Positions 7,501 through 11,910 of a DNA stretch of 12,558 nucleotides are shown one piece after another; the stretch's first letter is position 1; each line of letters opens with the position of its first letter. This DNA comes from Baffinella frigidus (lineage: Eukaryota > Cryptophyceae > Cryptomonadales > Baffinellaceae): assembly GCA_026770585.1 (NCBI GenBank), contig MU647069.1:177704-190261 (forward strand). The letters are read 5' to 3'. The position numbers and the translations under genes were made by a program. The notes beneath the pieces are model-generated. The model had not been told where the DNA came from, ran no database searches, and saw nothing but the letters and a program-made list of their open reading frames with translations.

Positions 7501-10500
7501 CAGAGACGCGTCTTGACTTGAGTAGGGTTTCGACGTTTTGCTTGTTTAGGGGTGAGGGGTGGGGGTTTAGGGTTGGGGGGTTAGGGGGGGTGCGGCGGGA
7601 GCCAGTCTGGTTCAAGGGTTGGGGCCACGCCATATCACAAGTGGGAATTTCATACACACTCGTTCGCGCTCAAAGTGTTTAGATGGCTTATTGGGGTACA
7701 GATTTTTTAAAATCCGGACGTGTTCCGCATGGCAAGAGCTCCAATTCCCATCACTTTTGGCGTGTTTCCCGGGTAGAATCAACTTTACTCGAACGAATCA
7801 TCATTTTGCTACACGATCTTGAAAATTGAACGTGTGCCCTGGCGTGGTGAGTCCGATCTGAACGTCAGCCAGTCAAACAAGGTCACAACATATATTATAC
7901 AGGGTACAAGGTTTACGCTTCAGAGGAAGCGGCGACTGCTCTACGTCGATCCGCTTCCATGCTCCGCCGGTCTGGGTTGGGGGTCTAGGGTTAGAGTTTT
8001 GGGGGCTTGGGGTCCCATAGACGCATGTTTAGGAGTTAGGGGTGAGGGGTTGGGGGTTGGGGTGAAGGGTTTAGGGGTTATTGTAATGGGTACAAGGTTT
8101 AAGGTTTAGAGGAAGGGGCAAGTGCTCTACGTCGATCCGCTTCCATGCTCCGCCGGTGGGGGTTGGGATTAAGGTTTAGGGTTTAGGGCCGCCCCTCTGG
8201 GTTGGGAGCTAGGGGCTAGGGGTTAGGGGTTAGGGAGGAGGGGTGAGGGGCTATTATATAGGGTATAAGGTTTAAGGTTAGGAGTTATTTTATAGGATAC
8301 AGGGGTTATTATATAGGGTATAAGGTTTATATAGGGTATAAGGTTTTAAGTACAAGGTTTAATTATGTACAGGTTGTCGCGGCTTCCACGCGCCGCCAGT
8401 CTGCCGCCCAGAGACGCGTTTTCAGTTTGGTAGCGTTGAGACGTTTTTTTAGTGTAGGGTTTAGGTTTTAGGTTTTAGGGTTTGGGGTTTACGGTTTAGG
8501 GTTTAGGGTTTAGGGTTTATGGTTTAGGATTTAGGGTTGGTTTAGGGTTGAGGGTTTAGGGTTTAGGGTTTAGGGTGTAGGGTTTAGGGTGTAGGGTTCA
8601 GGGTTTAGGGTTTAAGATTTTAAGGTTTAGGGTTCAGGGTTTCGGGTTTAGGGTTTAGGGAAATGGAGGACGAGCCTGAAACGGTCCTTTCACACTTTAA
8701 GGGAGGGGGGGGGGGCTGGGCGGAACCGCGAAGCGGCGCAAGTCGTGACCATTCTGGATTAGTTTCGTGTTTCGTGTTTCGTGGTATGTGTTATGTGTGA
8801 TGTGTGATGTGTGATGTGTTGAGTTGAGTGTTGGTGAGGGGGTTGAGGGGGAGGGCGGGACCGCGTTGCGGCGCAAGTCGTAGCCAGCGTCGCCCGTCAG
8901 CACCTGTCATCAGACACCACACGTTCAGGGCCGCTGTCAAGCCAACTCGGCACATATAAGACAGTCAGGACCGGGATTCCGGCCCTGGCTTTTTGGTTTA
9001 GGGTTTAGGGTTTAGGATGGATCGTAGCCAGCGTCGCCCGTCAGCACCTGTCGTCAGACACCGTTCAGGGTTTAGGGTTTAGCGTTTAGCGTTTAGGGTT
9101 TTCAGAGGGGTCCCAACCCAAAAGTTGATTTCATAGGAGAAAACATAGGAGAAATTACTACGGCATAGGTAAATTTACTTATGAATCTTAATCAAATCAA
9201 TTAGCTCCCGCAAAACTCCGCCCGGGACCGCGTTGCGGCGCAAGTCGTAGCCAGCGTCGCCCGTCAGCACCTGTCGTCGCACGGGAGACCCCATGTCAAT
9301 TTGGGAAACCAAATGTCGATAATCTGGAGCGCCGATGACTTGCAGGGCCCATGTCGTCTGCCCGCCCGCTAGCTTGCCGTACCCCCACAGAACCCTAAAC
9401 CCTAAACCCAGAACCCTGAACCCTGAACCCTAAACCCTGAACCCTAACCCCTAACCTCTAACCCCCAAACCCTAAAACCTAACACATCTTGAACCCTAAA
9501 CCCTGAACCTGCAGCGCCCACGTCGTCTTGCCGCCCGCTCGCTTGCCGAACCCCCCACAGAGCCGCGCGCCCACACCACGCGGTTGGCACCCACCCCTAA
9601 ACACTAAACAATAAACACTAAACTCCGCACCCTACACCCTACACCCTACACCCTACACCCTACACCCTACACCCTACACCCTACACCCTACACCCTACAC
9701 CCTACACCATAAACCCAGAAAAGCGCAGACCTGGAGGGCCCATGTCGTCTGGCCGCCCGCCAGCTTGCCGTACCCCCCACAGAGCTTTGCGAAGGCTTTC
9801 TCGAGCAGCAGCACCTTACGGCACTTTGGTTTTCAGTGTTTGGGGTGTAGGGTTGAGGGGAGAGGAATTCCGGGAGGGATTGGGGTTTATGGTTTGGGGT
9901 TCGGGGTTTGGGGTGAAGGAATGAGGGCCCGCCCACAGAGCGTCGCGAAGGCTTCCTCCAGCAGCAGCAGCACCTTGTGCTTGGGGGTTCGGGGTTCCGG
10001 GAGCAGCACCTCGCGGGCTAGGGTCTTAGGGTTTCGGGTCCAGGGAAACCCGGAACCCCTGAACCCCAGTTCTGGGTTTGGGGTTAGGGGGTTAAGGGGT
10101 TAGGGTGGATGAATTGGGGGCCCCCGCAGAGCTTTGCGAAGGCTTTCTCCAGGAGCAGCAGCTTGCGAGGGTTTGGGGAACGGGGTTCAGGGTGTGTGGT
10201 TCAGGGTTTATGGTTTATTGGTCACTGTTTATGGTCCAAGGTTTGTGGTTTAGGGAGCAGCACCTTGGGGGTTCGGGTTGGGGTGTAGGGTTTAAAGTTT
10301 TAGGGTCTAGTTTTAGGGTTTAGGGTTTTAAGTTTCAGGGTCTGGTTTTAGGGTTCAGGGTTGAGGGTTGAGGGTTTAGGGTTCAGGGTTTAGGGTTTAG
10401 GGTTGAGGGTTTAGGGTTCAGGGTTTAGGGTTCAGGGTTGAGGGTTGAGGGTTGAGGGATTACCCAGAGCTCGCCGCCGTTGGGCTGGCAGAAGAGCGGT

Positions 10501-10520
10501 GCGCTCTCCCCCGTACGGCC
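1455..10520 (-). CDS. Calpain-like cysteine protease (peptidase C2), 12 exons, 5' partial
   Basis: Spliced gene on the minus strand: join of complements 10464-10520, 9731-9814, 8862-8903, 7400-7492, 6926-7019, 6042-6091, 5665-5726, 5328-5424, 4201-4290, 3416-3490, 2382-2485 and 1455-1539. Together they give 933 bp, 310 codons plus TAG, with all phases compatible; ten introns are GT-AG and one GC-AG. Calpain landmarks appear in family order: GGELW then VLLLEKAFAKL (residues 15-30), LAGGQTTWALQ, GLVGNHAYSL with catalytic His131, VVLRNPWGKGEW with catalytic Asn151, WADGDAVWTQ, and SDGVFSMVWEDFLTNF (about 204-219). Residues 247-308 hold 15 cysteines and replace the usual C2-like domain. The PC1 motif QGxLGDCW with the catalytic Cys is not in the window, so the 5' end lies beyond 12558. 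Calpains are intracellular, usually Ca2+-regulated, limited-cleavage proteases; a Cys-rich end could suit palmitoylation and membrane attachment (inference). Exon 3 has an identical second copy at 9229-9270, so which copy is used is open. Confidence 0.85.
1898..1962 (-). pseudogene. 3' fragment of exon 11
   Basis: Reads GCVDGCASYFCLCH with a silent GCA for GCC change. It lies downstream of exon 11 and ends next to a family B terminal repeat at 1965-1986. Confidence 0.7.
1965..1986 (+). repeat. Solo family B end with 22-bp exact match
   Basis: GGCCACTTAAGGGATACGCC plus GG is identical to 305-326. It abuts an exon 11 fragment. Confidence 0.7.
2168..2255 (-). pseudogene. 3' fragment of exon 11
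   Basis: Reads ACLPASACSPTVGCVDGCA then SYFCLCH. Differences from exon 11 are nearly all silent in this frame (GTG/GTC, GGC/GGG, GGC/GGA, TGT/TGC, TCT/TCC, TAC/TAT). It lies downstream of exon 11; the donor is lost. Confidence 0.75.
2266..2345 (+). mobile_element. Half family A element
   Basis: Has the left end TACAGGGGTACCTCGCTCAT and the core CCTAGGACCCTACAGTAGGC ... CCTAGGGCCCTAC, but the right arm is absent, replaced by GAGGTCAGGG repeat. It lies between an exon 11 fragment and exon 11 itself. Confidence 0.75.
2382..2485 (-). CDS. Exon 11: cysteine-rich tail
   Basis: 104 bp: 34 codons plus two bases; acceptor AACCAG|GTA, donor CACGG|GTCACC. It encodes VCHACCGLACLPASACGPT then VGCVDGCASYFCLCH, nine cysteines in 34 residues. 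Two downstream fragments (2168-2255 and 1898-1962) differ from it mostly at third codon positions in this frame, which fixes the frame and suggests it was coding when they were copied. I do not recognise the domain; a Zn-binding, disulfide-rich or palmitoylated segment is possible. Confidence 0.65.
2531..2574 (-). pseudogene. 5' fragment of exon 11
   Basis: After CACCAG it matches exon 11 with an internal deletion, then reads ACLPASMCGPT and stops at GTCACC. It lies upstream of the intact exon. Confidence 0.6.
2639..2764. mobile_element. Family A MITE-like element, 126 bp
   Basis: TACAGGGGTACCTCGCTCAT at the left and ATGTGCGAGGTGCCCCTGTA at the right; core CCTAGGACGACC ... GGTCCTAGG with GGGCCCTAGGCATAGGCC between. 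Complete but with changes in the right arm. Confidence 0.85.
2771..2794 (-). pseudogene. 5' edge fragment of exon 11
   Basis: Matches the first about 25 bp of exon 11 (TGTGCAACGCG..GCGGCCTCG) with the acceptor AG lost. The fragment stops within 7 bp of the family A element at 2639-2764. Confidence 0.55.
3055..3103 (-). pseudogene. 3' fragment of exon 10
   Basis: Reads DTHEHEPGFSCW and ends at TGG|GTACAC, so the donor side is kept; the 5' half is missing or frameshifted. It lies downstream of exon 10. Confidence 0.7.
3274..3318 (-). pseudogene. Diverged fragment of exon 10
   Basis: Reads DLPDVV then a frame break and THTSK, similar to DLHDIVLDTHEHE. It lies downstream of exon 10. Weak but consistent with the stronger copy at 3055-3103. 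Confidence 0.4.
3416..3490 (-). CDS. Exon 10: VDLHDIVLDTHEHEPG, post-PC2 linker
   Basis: 75 bp, 25 codons, phase 0; acceptor CGCAG|GTG, donor TGG|GTATGT. It encodes VLRRRVDLHDIVLDTHEHE followed by PGVSCW. It follows FASIG as the chain leaves PC2; I do not recognise it beyond that position. One 5' fragment lies upstream (3855-3889) and 3' fragments downstream (3274-3318, 3055-3103), the last keeping DTHEHEPGFSCW and a GT donor. Confidence 0.7.
3855..3889 (-). pseudogene. Diverged 5' fragment of exon 10
   Basis: Reads SRRIDHLEIVLA after CTGCAG, matching RRVDLHDIVLD of exon 10. It lies upstream of the intact exon. It could instead be a real alternative exon, as its phase is compatible with exon 9. 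Confidence 0.5.
3912..4045 (+). repeat. GT/T-rich simple sequence
   Basis: A run built from TTTTGTG, TTGTGTG and TTTGTG units with almost no A or C. On the transcribed strand it is an A/C-rich (CACAA) tract. Its ORFs are artefacts of this composition. Confidence 0.85.
4201..4290 (-). CDS. Exon 9: SDGVFSMVWEDFLTNF, end of PC2
   Basis: 90 bp, 30 codons, phase 0; acceptor CAACAG|AAG and donor GGG|GTGCCT. It encodes KVHGGAGGAASDGVFSM then VWEDFLTNFASIG. DGxFxMxxEDFLxxF is the conserved calpain PC2 end (family DGEFWMSFEDFLRHF). The Gly/Ala-rich start is a low-complexity linker. Degenerate 5' copies of this exon lie upstream at 4466-4560, 4656-4757 and 4813-4878. Confidence 0.87.
4374..4428 (-). 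pseudogene. Fused edges of exons 8 and 9
   Basis: The exon 8 donor edge (GAAGCAG|GTGCC) is joined to an exon 9 acceptor edge (CAGAAGGTGCACGGG). The 3' edge of exon 8 lies downstream of exon 8 and the 5' edge of exon 9 upstream of exon 9. The flank GCAAAACGCCGGCCGTGTTG is shared with 4530-4560 and 4725-4750. Confidence 0.6.
4466..4560 (-). pseudogene. 5' fragment of exon 9
   Basis: Reads KVRGGAGAAASDGVFSMA, then ends. It carries the shared upstream flank (NTAGVL frame) and lies upstream of the intact exon. Confidence 0.7.
4656..4757 (-). pseudogene. 5' fragment of exon 9, frameshifted
   Basis: Matches KVHGGAEAASD, then a short insertion after the Asp codon breaks the frame before GVFSM. It shares that insertion with the copy at 4813-4878. 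Confidence 0.65.
4813..4878 (-). pseudogene. 5' fragment of exon 9, frameshifted
   Basis: Reads VYGGAEAASD, then the same insertion as at 4656-4757. AT-rich spacers (TAATTATTAAT type) separate the copies at about 160-190 bp. Confidence 0.6.
4889..4996. mobile_element. Family C MITE-like element, 108 bp
   Basis: Arms CTGAAAACCGGGTAGT..AAGCCT and AGGCTTCACTACCCGGTTTT form about 37 bp of inverted repeat beginning TAACG / CGTTA. The loop carries GGTCCTAGG and CCCTACGG..CCTACCGTAGG, like the cores of families A and B. No target duplication seen. Confidence 0.8.
5328..5424 (-). CDS. Exon 8: WADGDAVWTQ, end of PC2 loop
   Basis: 97 bp: one base completes the split Arg codon, then 32 codons, ending phase 0. 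Acceptor CACCAG|G, donor CAG|GTGCCG. It encodes WADGDAVWTQHPRLAAKVK followed by AVVSAKREAAAKQ. Joined to exon 7 it reads GEWKGRWADGDAVWTQ, the normal calpain continuation after RNPWG. The Ala/Lys-rich second half is probably a surface helix. Confidence 0.85.
5425..5664 (-). repeat. Intron 7: TTTAGGG array
   Basis: Includes canonical TTTAGGG units in a row at 5518-5555, then TTTAGGG/TTTCGGG/TTTGGGG mixtures. Nothing else is recognised. Confidence 0.8.
5665..5726 (-). CDS. Exon 7: catalytic Asn motif RNPWG
   Basis: 62 bp, starts phase 0 after CTGCAG and ends phase 2 before GTGCGC. It encodes SGGVRLVVLRNPWGKGEWKG plus two bases of Arg. RLVVLRNPWGKGEW is the calpain catalytic Asn/Trp motif (family IRNPWGxxEWxGxWSD); Asn151 lies 20 residues after His131, close to the spacing in known calpains. 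A 5' fragment of this exon lies upstream at 5811-5836. Confidence 0.88.
5727..6041 (-). repeat. Intron 6: TTTGGGG-type repeats
   Basis: GGGTTTGGGG, GGGGTTAGGG and GTGTGGGGTGT units in higher-order repeats of about 55-60 bp (for example 5905-5960 and 5961-6015). Contains the 5' fragment of exon 7. This is the intron with a GC donor. Confidence 0.7.
5811..5836 (-). pseudogene. 5' fragment of exon 7
   Basis: Reads SGGVRLVV after CTGCAG and stops before RNPWG. The same acceptor-side flank (CACACCCTGCAG) precedes both copies. Confidence 0.7.
6042..6091 (-). CDS. Exon 6: catalytic His motif GLVGNHAYSL
   Basis: 50 bp, begins with two bases of a split Gly codon after CTAG and ends phase 0. It encodes GGLVGNHAYSLIATAE. 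GxHAYS is the calpain catalytic histidine motif, here His131 of the joined partial protein; Asn replaces the more usual Gly before the His. The donor is GAG|GCAACC, a GC donor; no GT lies at a suitable place. The codons and phases on both sides support this end. Confidence 0.85.
6124..6208. repeat. AT-rich dispersed repeat, copy 1
   Basis: ATGTTTAATTT...GGCCCTAATT aligns, with many differences, with 7266-7346 (shared ATGTTTAATTT, CAAAC.AGAT, TGGCCCT, TTAATT..C.TCC). It may be a remnant of an older element. Confidence 0.5.
6265..6362. repeat. Direct repeat, copy 1 of about 98 bp
   Basis: AGTAAGTTGATCACCTTTCA..AAGGCTGGG..CTCTCTCGAGG..TTTTTCTGAGGG..AAGAAGAAG..GTTAGGAGTCTTCA matches 6403-6502. 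Shorter relatives of its GAGAGTAATAAAGAAG part are at about 6538 and 10748. Confidence 0.8.
6403..6502. repeat. Direct repeat, copy 2 of about 100 bp
   Basis: Partner of 6265-6362, with a longer GAA run. It begins right after a short spacer, so the pair is nearly tandem (138 bp period). Confidence 0.8.
6926..7019 (-). CDS. Exon 5: DDAVYKQLVALDGQQTIM, PC2
   Basis: 94 bp; starts phase 0 after GCAG and ends phase 1 before GTTTGC. It encodes VKDMTDDAVYKQLVALDGQ then QTIMCASTSAAA plus one base. This is the calpain segment (lw..L......g.lmgast) that precedes the catalytic His loop; the split Gly codon joins exon 6 as AAA-G-GGLVGNHAY. A 5' copy with the same first 55 bp (including flank) lies 189 bp upstream at 7141-7216. 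Confidence 0.8.
7141..7216 (-). pseudogene. 5' fragment of exon 5
   Basis: Includes a 55-bp perfect repeat of 6973-7027 (at 7162-7216); the next 21 bp also match except for 5 of 8 bases after the Leu codon. It reads VKDMTDDAVYKQLVALDFK then QTII and breaks before the exon end. Offset 189 bp. It keeps the acceptor side and lies upstream. Confidence 0.8.
7266..7346. repeat. AT-rich dispersed repeat, copy 2
   Basis: Diverged partner of 6124-6208. Both are in the same direction and lie in adjacent introns. Confidence 0.5.
7400..7492 (-). CDS. Exon 4: WKRIDLEHSPLPGDKRHV, early PC2
   Basis: 93 bp, 31 codons, phase 0; acceptor GCGGCAG|GCT and donor CAG|GTACGC. Protein AGGAWKRIDLEHSPLPGDK then RHVTCKIHQEVQ. 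26 of 31 codons end in G or C, unlike the flanking repeats. It is one of the less conserved parts of calpain PC2, between the LTG motif and the catalytic His, so the assignment rests on position, splice phase and three upstream 5' fragments that keep the same reading frame. Confidence 0.75.
7924..7972 (-). pseudogene. 5'/middle fragment of exon 4
   Basis: Reads TGGAWKRIDVEQSPL, nearly the same as the fragment at 8112-8156 and sharing its Val for Leu change, so the two fragments are more closely related to each other than to the intact exon. Confidence 0.7.
8112..8156 (-). pseudogene. 5'/middle fragment of exon 4
   Basis: Reads TGGAWKRIDVEHLPL, then breaks. It lies upstream of the intact exon 4 and differs from it by a few residues. 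Confidence 0.7.
8377..8434 (-). pseudogene. 5' fragment of exon 4 with its intron flank
   Basis: The acceptor-side flank (GACGCGT..CTGGGCGGCAG) and first codons TGGAWK match exon 4; similarity then ends. About 30 bp of upstream intron are copied too (up to the GTTGAGACG region, compare 7493-7536). Confidence 0.7.
8727..8748 (-). pseudogene. 3' fragment of exon 3
   Basis: Reads HDLRRFA then GTTCCG, matching YDLRRNA|GTCCCG of exon 3. It keeps only the 3' end and the donor side, downstream of the full copies. Confidence 0.65.
8862..8903 (-). CDS. Exon 3, downstream identical copy (3b)
   Basis: 42 bp, 14 codons VLTGDAGYDLRRNA, acceptor GACAG|GTG and donor GCG|GTCCCG, phase 0. LTG directly after ALQ is the calpain pattern at the start of PC2 (family ALxDLTG). 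It is identical to the copy at 9229-9270, with different flanks beyond the splice sites. I use this copy in the joined model because a 3' fragment (8727-8748) lies just downstream, but the sequence does not decide between them. Confidence 0.7.
8904..9228 (-). repeat. Between the two exon 3 copies
   Basis: Holds an exon 3 5' fragment, a few TTTAGGG units, a small hairpin at 8970-8990 (CCGGGATTCCGG) and about 90 bp of AT-rich unique DNA (9121-9210). Confidence 0.55.
9023..9047 (-). pseudogene. 5' fragment of exon 3
   Basis: Reads VLTGDAGYD after ACAG, with the same upstream flank (TGTCTGACGACAG) as the other copies, then breaks off into repeat. It lies between the two full copies of exon 3. 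Confidence 0.7.
9229..9270 (-). CDS. Exon 3, upstream identical copy (3a)
   Basis: 42 bp, phase 0, identical over its whole length to 8862-8903, with acceptor ACAG|GTG and donor GCG|GTCCCG. It encodes VLTGDAGYDLRRNA. Either copy continues the calpain reading ALQ-VLTGD. Because both are intact and a multiple of three, splicing could use one, the other or both; using both would add 14 residues. The upstream intron is open for a stretch in the same frame, joining an exon 2 fragment to this copy. Confidence 0.65.
9340..9390 (-). pseudogene. 3' fragment of exon 2
   Basis: Reads GYGKLAGGQTTWALQ then GTCATC. One C is missing from the C-run seen in the intact copy, which shifts the frame relative to CGG. 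It keeps the donor side and lies downstream of exon 2. Confidence 0.75.
9509..9564 (-). pseudogene. 3' fragment of exon 2
   Basis: Reads RLCGGFGKRAGGKTTWALQ and ends at CAG|GTTCAG, so it keeps the 3' half and a donor. It lies downstream of the intact exon, between plus-strand CCCTAAA-type repeats. Confidence 0.75.
9731..9814 (-). CDS. Exon 2: LLEKAFAKL ... GGQTTWALQ, calpain PC1/PC2 border
   Basis: 84 bp, 28 codons, phase 0. Acceptor GTAAG|GTG, donor CAG|GTCTGC. It encodes VLLLEKAFAKLCGGYGKL followed by AGGQTTWALQ, which is the strongest calpain signature here (family form LLEKAYAKL.GSYEAL.GG.TTEAL..LTG). It is the only complete copy among at least five. Truncated 5' copies lie upstream (10119-10161, 9923-9973) and truncated 3' copies downstream (9509-9564, 9340-9390). 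Confidence 0.85.
9923..9973 (-). pseudogene. 5' fragment of exon 2
   Basis: Reads VLLLLEEAFATLCG from a CAAG acceptor, with an extra Leu codon in the CTG run, then loses similarity. It lies upstream of the intact exon at 9731-9814 and keeps the 5' half. Confidence 0.75.
10119..10161 (-). pseudogene. 5' fragment of exon 2
   Basis: Reads LLLLEKAFAKLCGG from an AAG acceptor, then breaks into repeat DNA. It lies upstream of the intact exon 2 and keeps the acceptor side only. Two tiny copies of the same acceptor edge (GAGCAGCACC on the plus strand) are at 10256-10268 and 10001-10013. Confidence 0.75.
10464..10520 (-). CDS. Exon 1 in window: PC1 end, PLFCQPNGGELW
   Basis: 57 bp, 19 codons, phase 0 at both ends. 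It is bounded by acceptor GGCAG and donor TGG|GTAATC. The protein GRTGESAPLFCQPNGGELW matches the calpain stretch just before the LLEKAYAKL helix (typically PLFA..ExELWV). Translation joins smoothly to exon 2 as ELW-VLLLEKAF. It is not the first exon of the gene: there is no start codon and the upstream catalytic-Cys part is missing. The exact acceptor is inferred. Confidence 0.75.
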
Positions 10521-10975
10521 CTGCCATTCAGGGGTTAGGGGTCTCCCTTATCTCTTAATCCTGATCTCCCTTATCTCCCTAATCTTTCTTATCTTCCTTA
10601 TCTTCCTCTTAATCCTTTTAATTAAAAAATGTAGGGGTTGGGGGTTAGGGGTTAGGGTTTGTCTCTGAGGCGGGCCTGTTTCTGAAGGTTTATAGACTTT
10701 GTATCACTCAACTCAAGGCGCAAGGGCCTCATTTAGGACCTGTATCGAGAGTAATAAAGAAGAAGAAGAAGGTTTAGGGTTTGGGTTTGGGGATTGAGCG
10801 GGCCGCCTCAGGACCGCTGTACAATACTTGTATTTTTCGTTATACAGTCAGTATAGTACATGAGATGGGCCCGCCTCGGGACAGACAGGCCCGCCCCATG
10901 CAGGCAGCCAACGTTAGGAGAGGACGTATTCCACAAGAGAACGCTAGATGGGCCTAGTTATACGTGGGAAAAAAA

Positions 10976-10999
10976 GTTGTAAATATTTGTACCAGGATA
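10976..10999 (+). repeat. 24-bp exact direct repeat, copy 1
   Basis: GTTGTAAATATTTGTACCAG plus GATA is identical at 11755-11778, about 780 bp away. Confidence 0.85.
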
Positions 11000-11050
11000 A
11001 GGTAAAGTACCTGTTTTAAAATAGTCACATTTCCAGCCTCGAGTGGATAT

Positions 11051-11090
11051 ACGTATACTAACACTTGGTGTCTGGAATAACCTGGACACG
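11051..11090 (+). repeat. Unoccupied family B target sequence
   Basis: ACGTATACTAACACTTGGTG TCTGGAATAACCTGGAC matches the sequence around both family B copies with the 105-bp element missing. Two more empty-type units are at 11390-11415 and 11917-11940. Confidence 0.75.
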
Positions 11091-11156
11091 CTTTCTGGCA
11101 ACGAAAATTGCTAAACAATTGGACCATACTAGTAATAGTAAAGCATTGAAGTAGTC

Positions 11157-11311
11157 CTAGCTCTGTCCCAGTAAATTTGGGCTCCCCACAAATTCGCCTC
11201 CCCCCCCGAAATTTCACATGTGAATTTCTTGGGGGGGGGGGCGAAAATCACATGTGAAATTTGGGGGGGGCGAATTTAAGGGGAGCCCAAATCTAAGTGG
11301 GGCAGAGCTAG
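11157..11311. mobile_element. Family D MITE-like element, 155 bp
   Basis: Ends CTAGCTCTGTCCCA / TGGGGCAGAGCTAG; the arms continue inward (AAATTTGGGCTCCCC / GGGGAGCCCAAAT, then AATTCGCC.CCCCCCC / GGGGGGGCGAATT). Two TCACATGTGA palindromes lie near the centre. TAGTC at 11152-11156 and 11312-11316 looks like a 5-bp target duplication. Confidence 0.85.
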
Positions 11312-11383
11312 TAGTCGATTTGGTTGGCAGGAAAGGCTTGAATTAATGCATTCTCTGAGATGAACCTGAACGCGGGTGCGTCC

Positions 11384-11590
11384 CAATATACGTATACCAA
11401 CACTTGGCTTCCGGGAATATACGTATCCTTTCAGTGGCCAGTAGGCTCACACGCCCTACCGTAGGGCCCTCGGACCTGCCTGGGACCTGTAGGGGGTCCT
11501 TCAAGACCCCCTCGTCACTTGAGGGATACAAACACTTGGTGCTCGGAGCTGCCTGCGCACGGGATTCTGTCGTCGATCGCGATCTTGCTT
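11384..11590. repeat. Segmental duplication, copy 1
   Basis: Matches 11911-12117 at an offset of 527 bp: ATATACGTATACCAACACTT unit, CTTCCGGGAATATACGTA, family B element, CACTTGGTG, then GCACGGGAT.CTGTCGTCGA. The family B element sits at the same place in both. Confidence 0.8.
11424..11528 (+). mobile_element. Family B MITE-like element, 105 bp
   Basis: TATCCTTTCAGTGGC ... GTCACTTGAGGGATA. Inner hairpin GGGGGTC-CTTCAA-GACCCCC. Core GCCCTACCGTAGGGC is intact. Confidence 0.85.
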
Positions 11591-11754
11591 TCGTCAACCG
11601 TTTTAACCGTTTTATGAAAACGGTTGTAAAGCCATCTGTTGTAAGGTTTGTACCGAGTCGCGTCCAAATAAGTAAGTCCTCATCCGTTCCGCATCCGTCC
11701 TCGATTTTCGGGATTACCTCTCGGGAATGCTGGAGGGTCCTATTTACATGTGGG

Positions 11755-11778
11755 GTTGTAAATATTTGTACCAGGATA
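11755..11778 (+). repeat. 24-bp exact direct repeat, copy 2
   Basis: Identical to 10976-10999. Both lie in the upstream intron. Confidence 0.85.
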
Positions 11779-11910
11779 GGGTGTTCCAACCTCGCGCCTG
11801 GCCAATGTATGGCTAGTTACGTGACCAATCAACAAAAGTTACCACACCAATGCCCACTTTTAAAAGAACATCAGTTTTAAGTAGGCCTCTCTACCGGACC
11901 TGGACTGTCC

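Larger units (their letters stand above)
7493..8861 (-). repeat. Intron 3: exon 4 fragments and TTTAGGG array
   Basis: Contains three 5' fragments of exon 4, each followed by heptamer or GGTACAAGGTTTA-type repeats, a TTTAGGG array at 8455-8660, and a GTGTGATGTGTGATG run at 8780-8830. The stretch 7640-7900 is non-repetitive with no recognised content. Confidence 0.65.
9271..9730 (-). repeat. Intron 2: inverted-orientation heptamers
   Basis: CCCTAAA/CCCTGAA units at 9391-9510 and about 11 CCCTACA units at 9630-9708 read C-rich on the plus strand, opposite to nearly all other arrays in the window. Two 3' fragments of exon 2 are inside. Confidence 0.8.
9815..10463 (-). repeat. Intron 1: TTTAGGG/TTCAGGG array and exon 2 fragments
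   Basis: Dense heptamers at 10290-10460, two 5' fragments of exon 2 and two tiny copies of its acceptor edge. A short inverted stretch at 10045-10085 (GGGAAACCCGGAACCCCTGA) could fold with neighbouring G-rich units. Confidence 0.7.

Noticed and set aside
11343-11880. Overlapping ORFs of 148 aa (minus) and 158 aa (plus)
   Set aside because: They run across the family B element and the segmental duplication; no domain, and the paired copy does not keep the frame.
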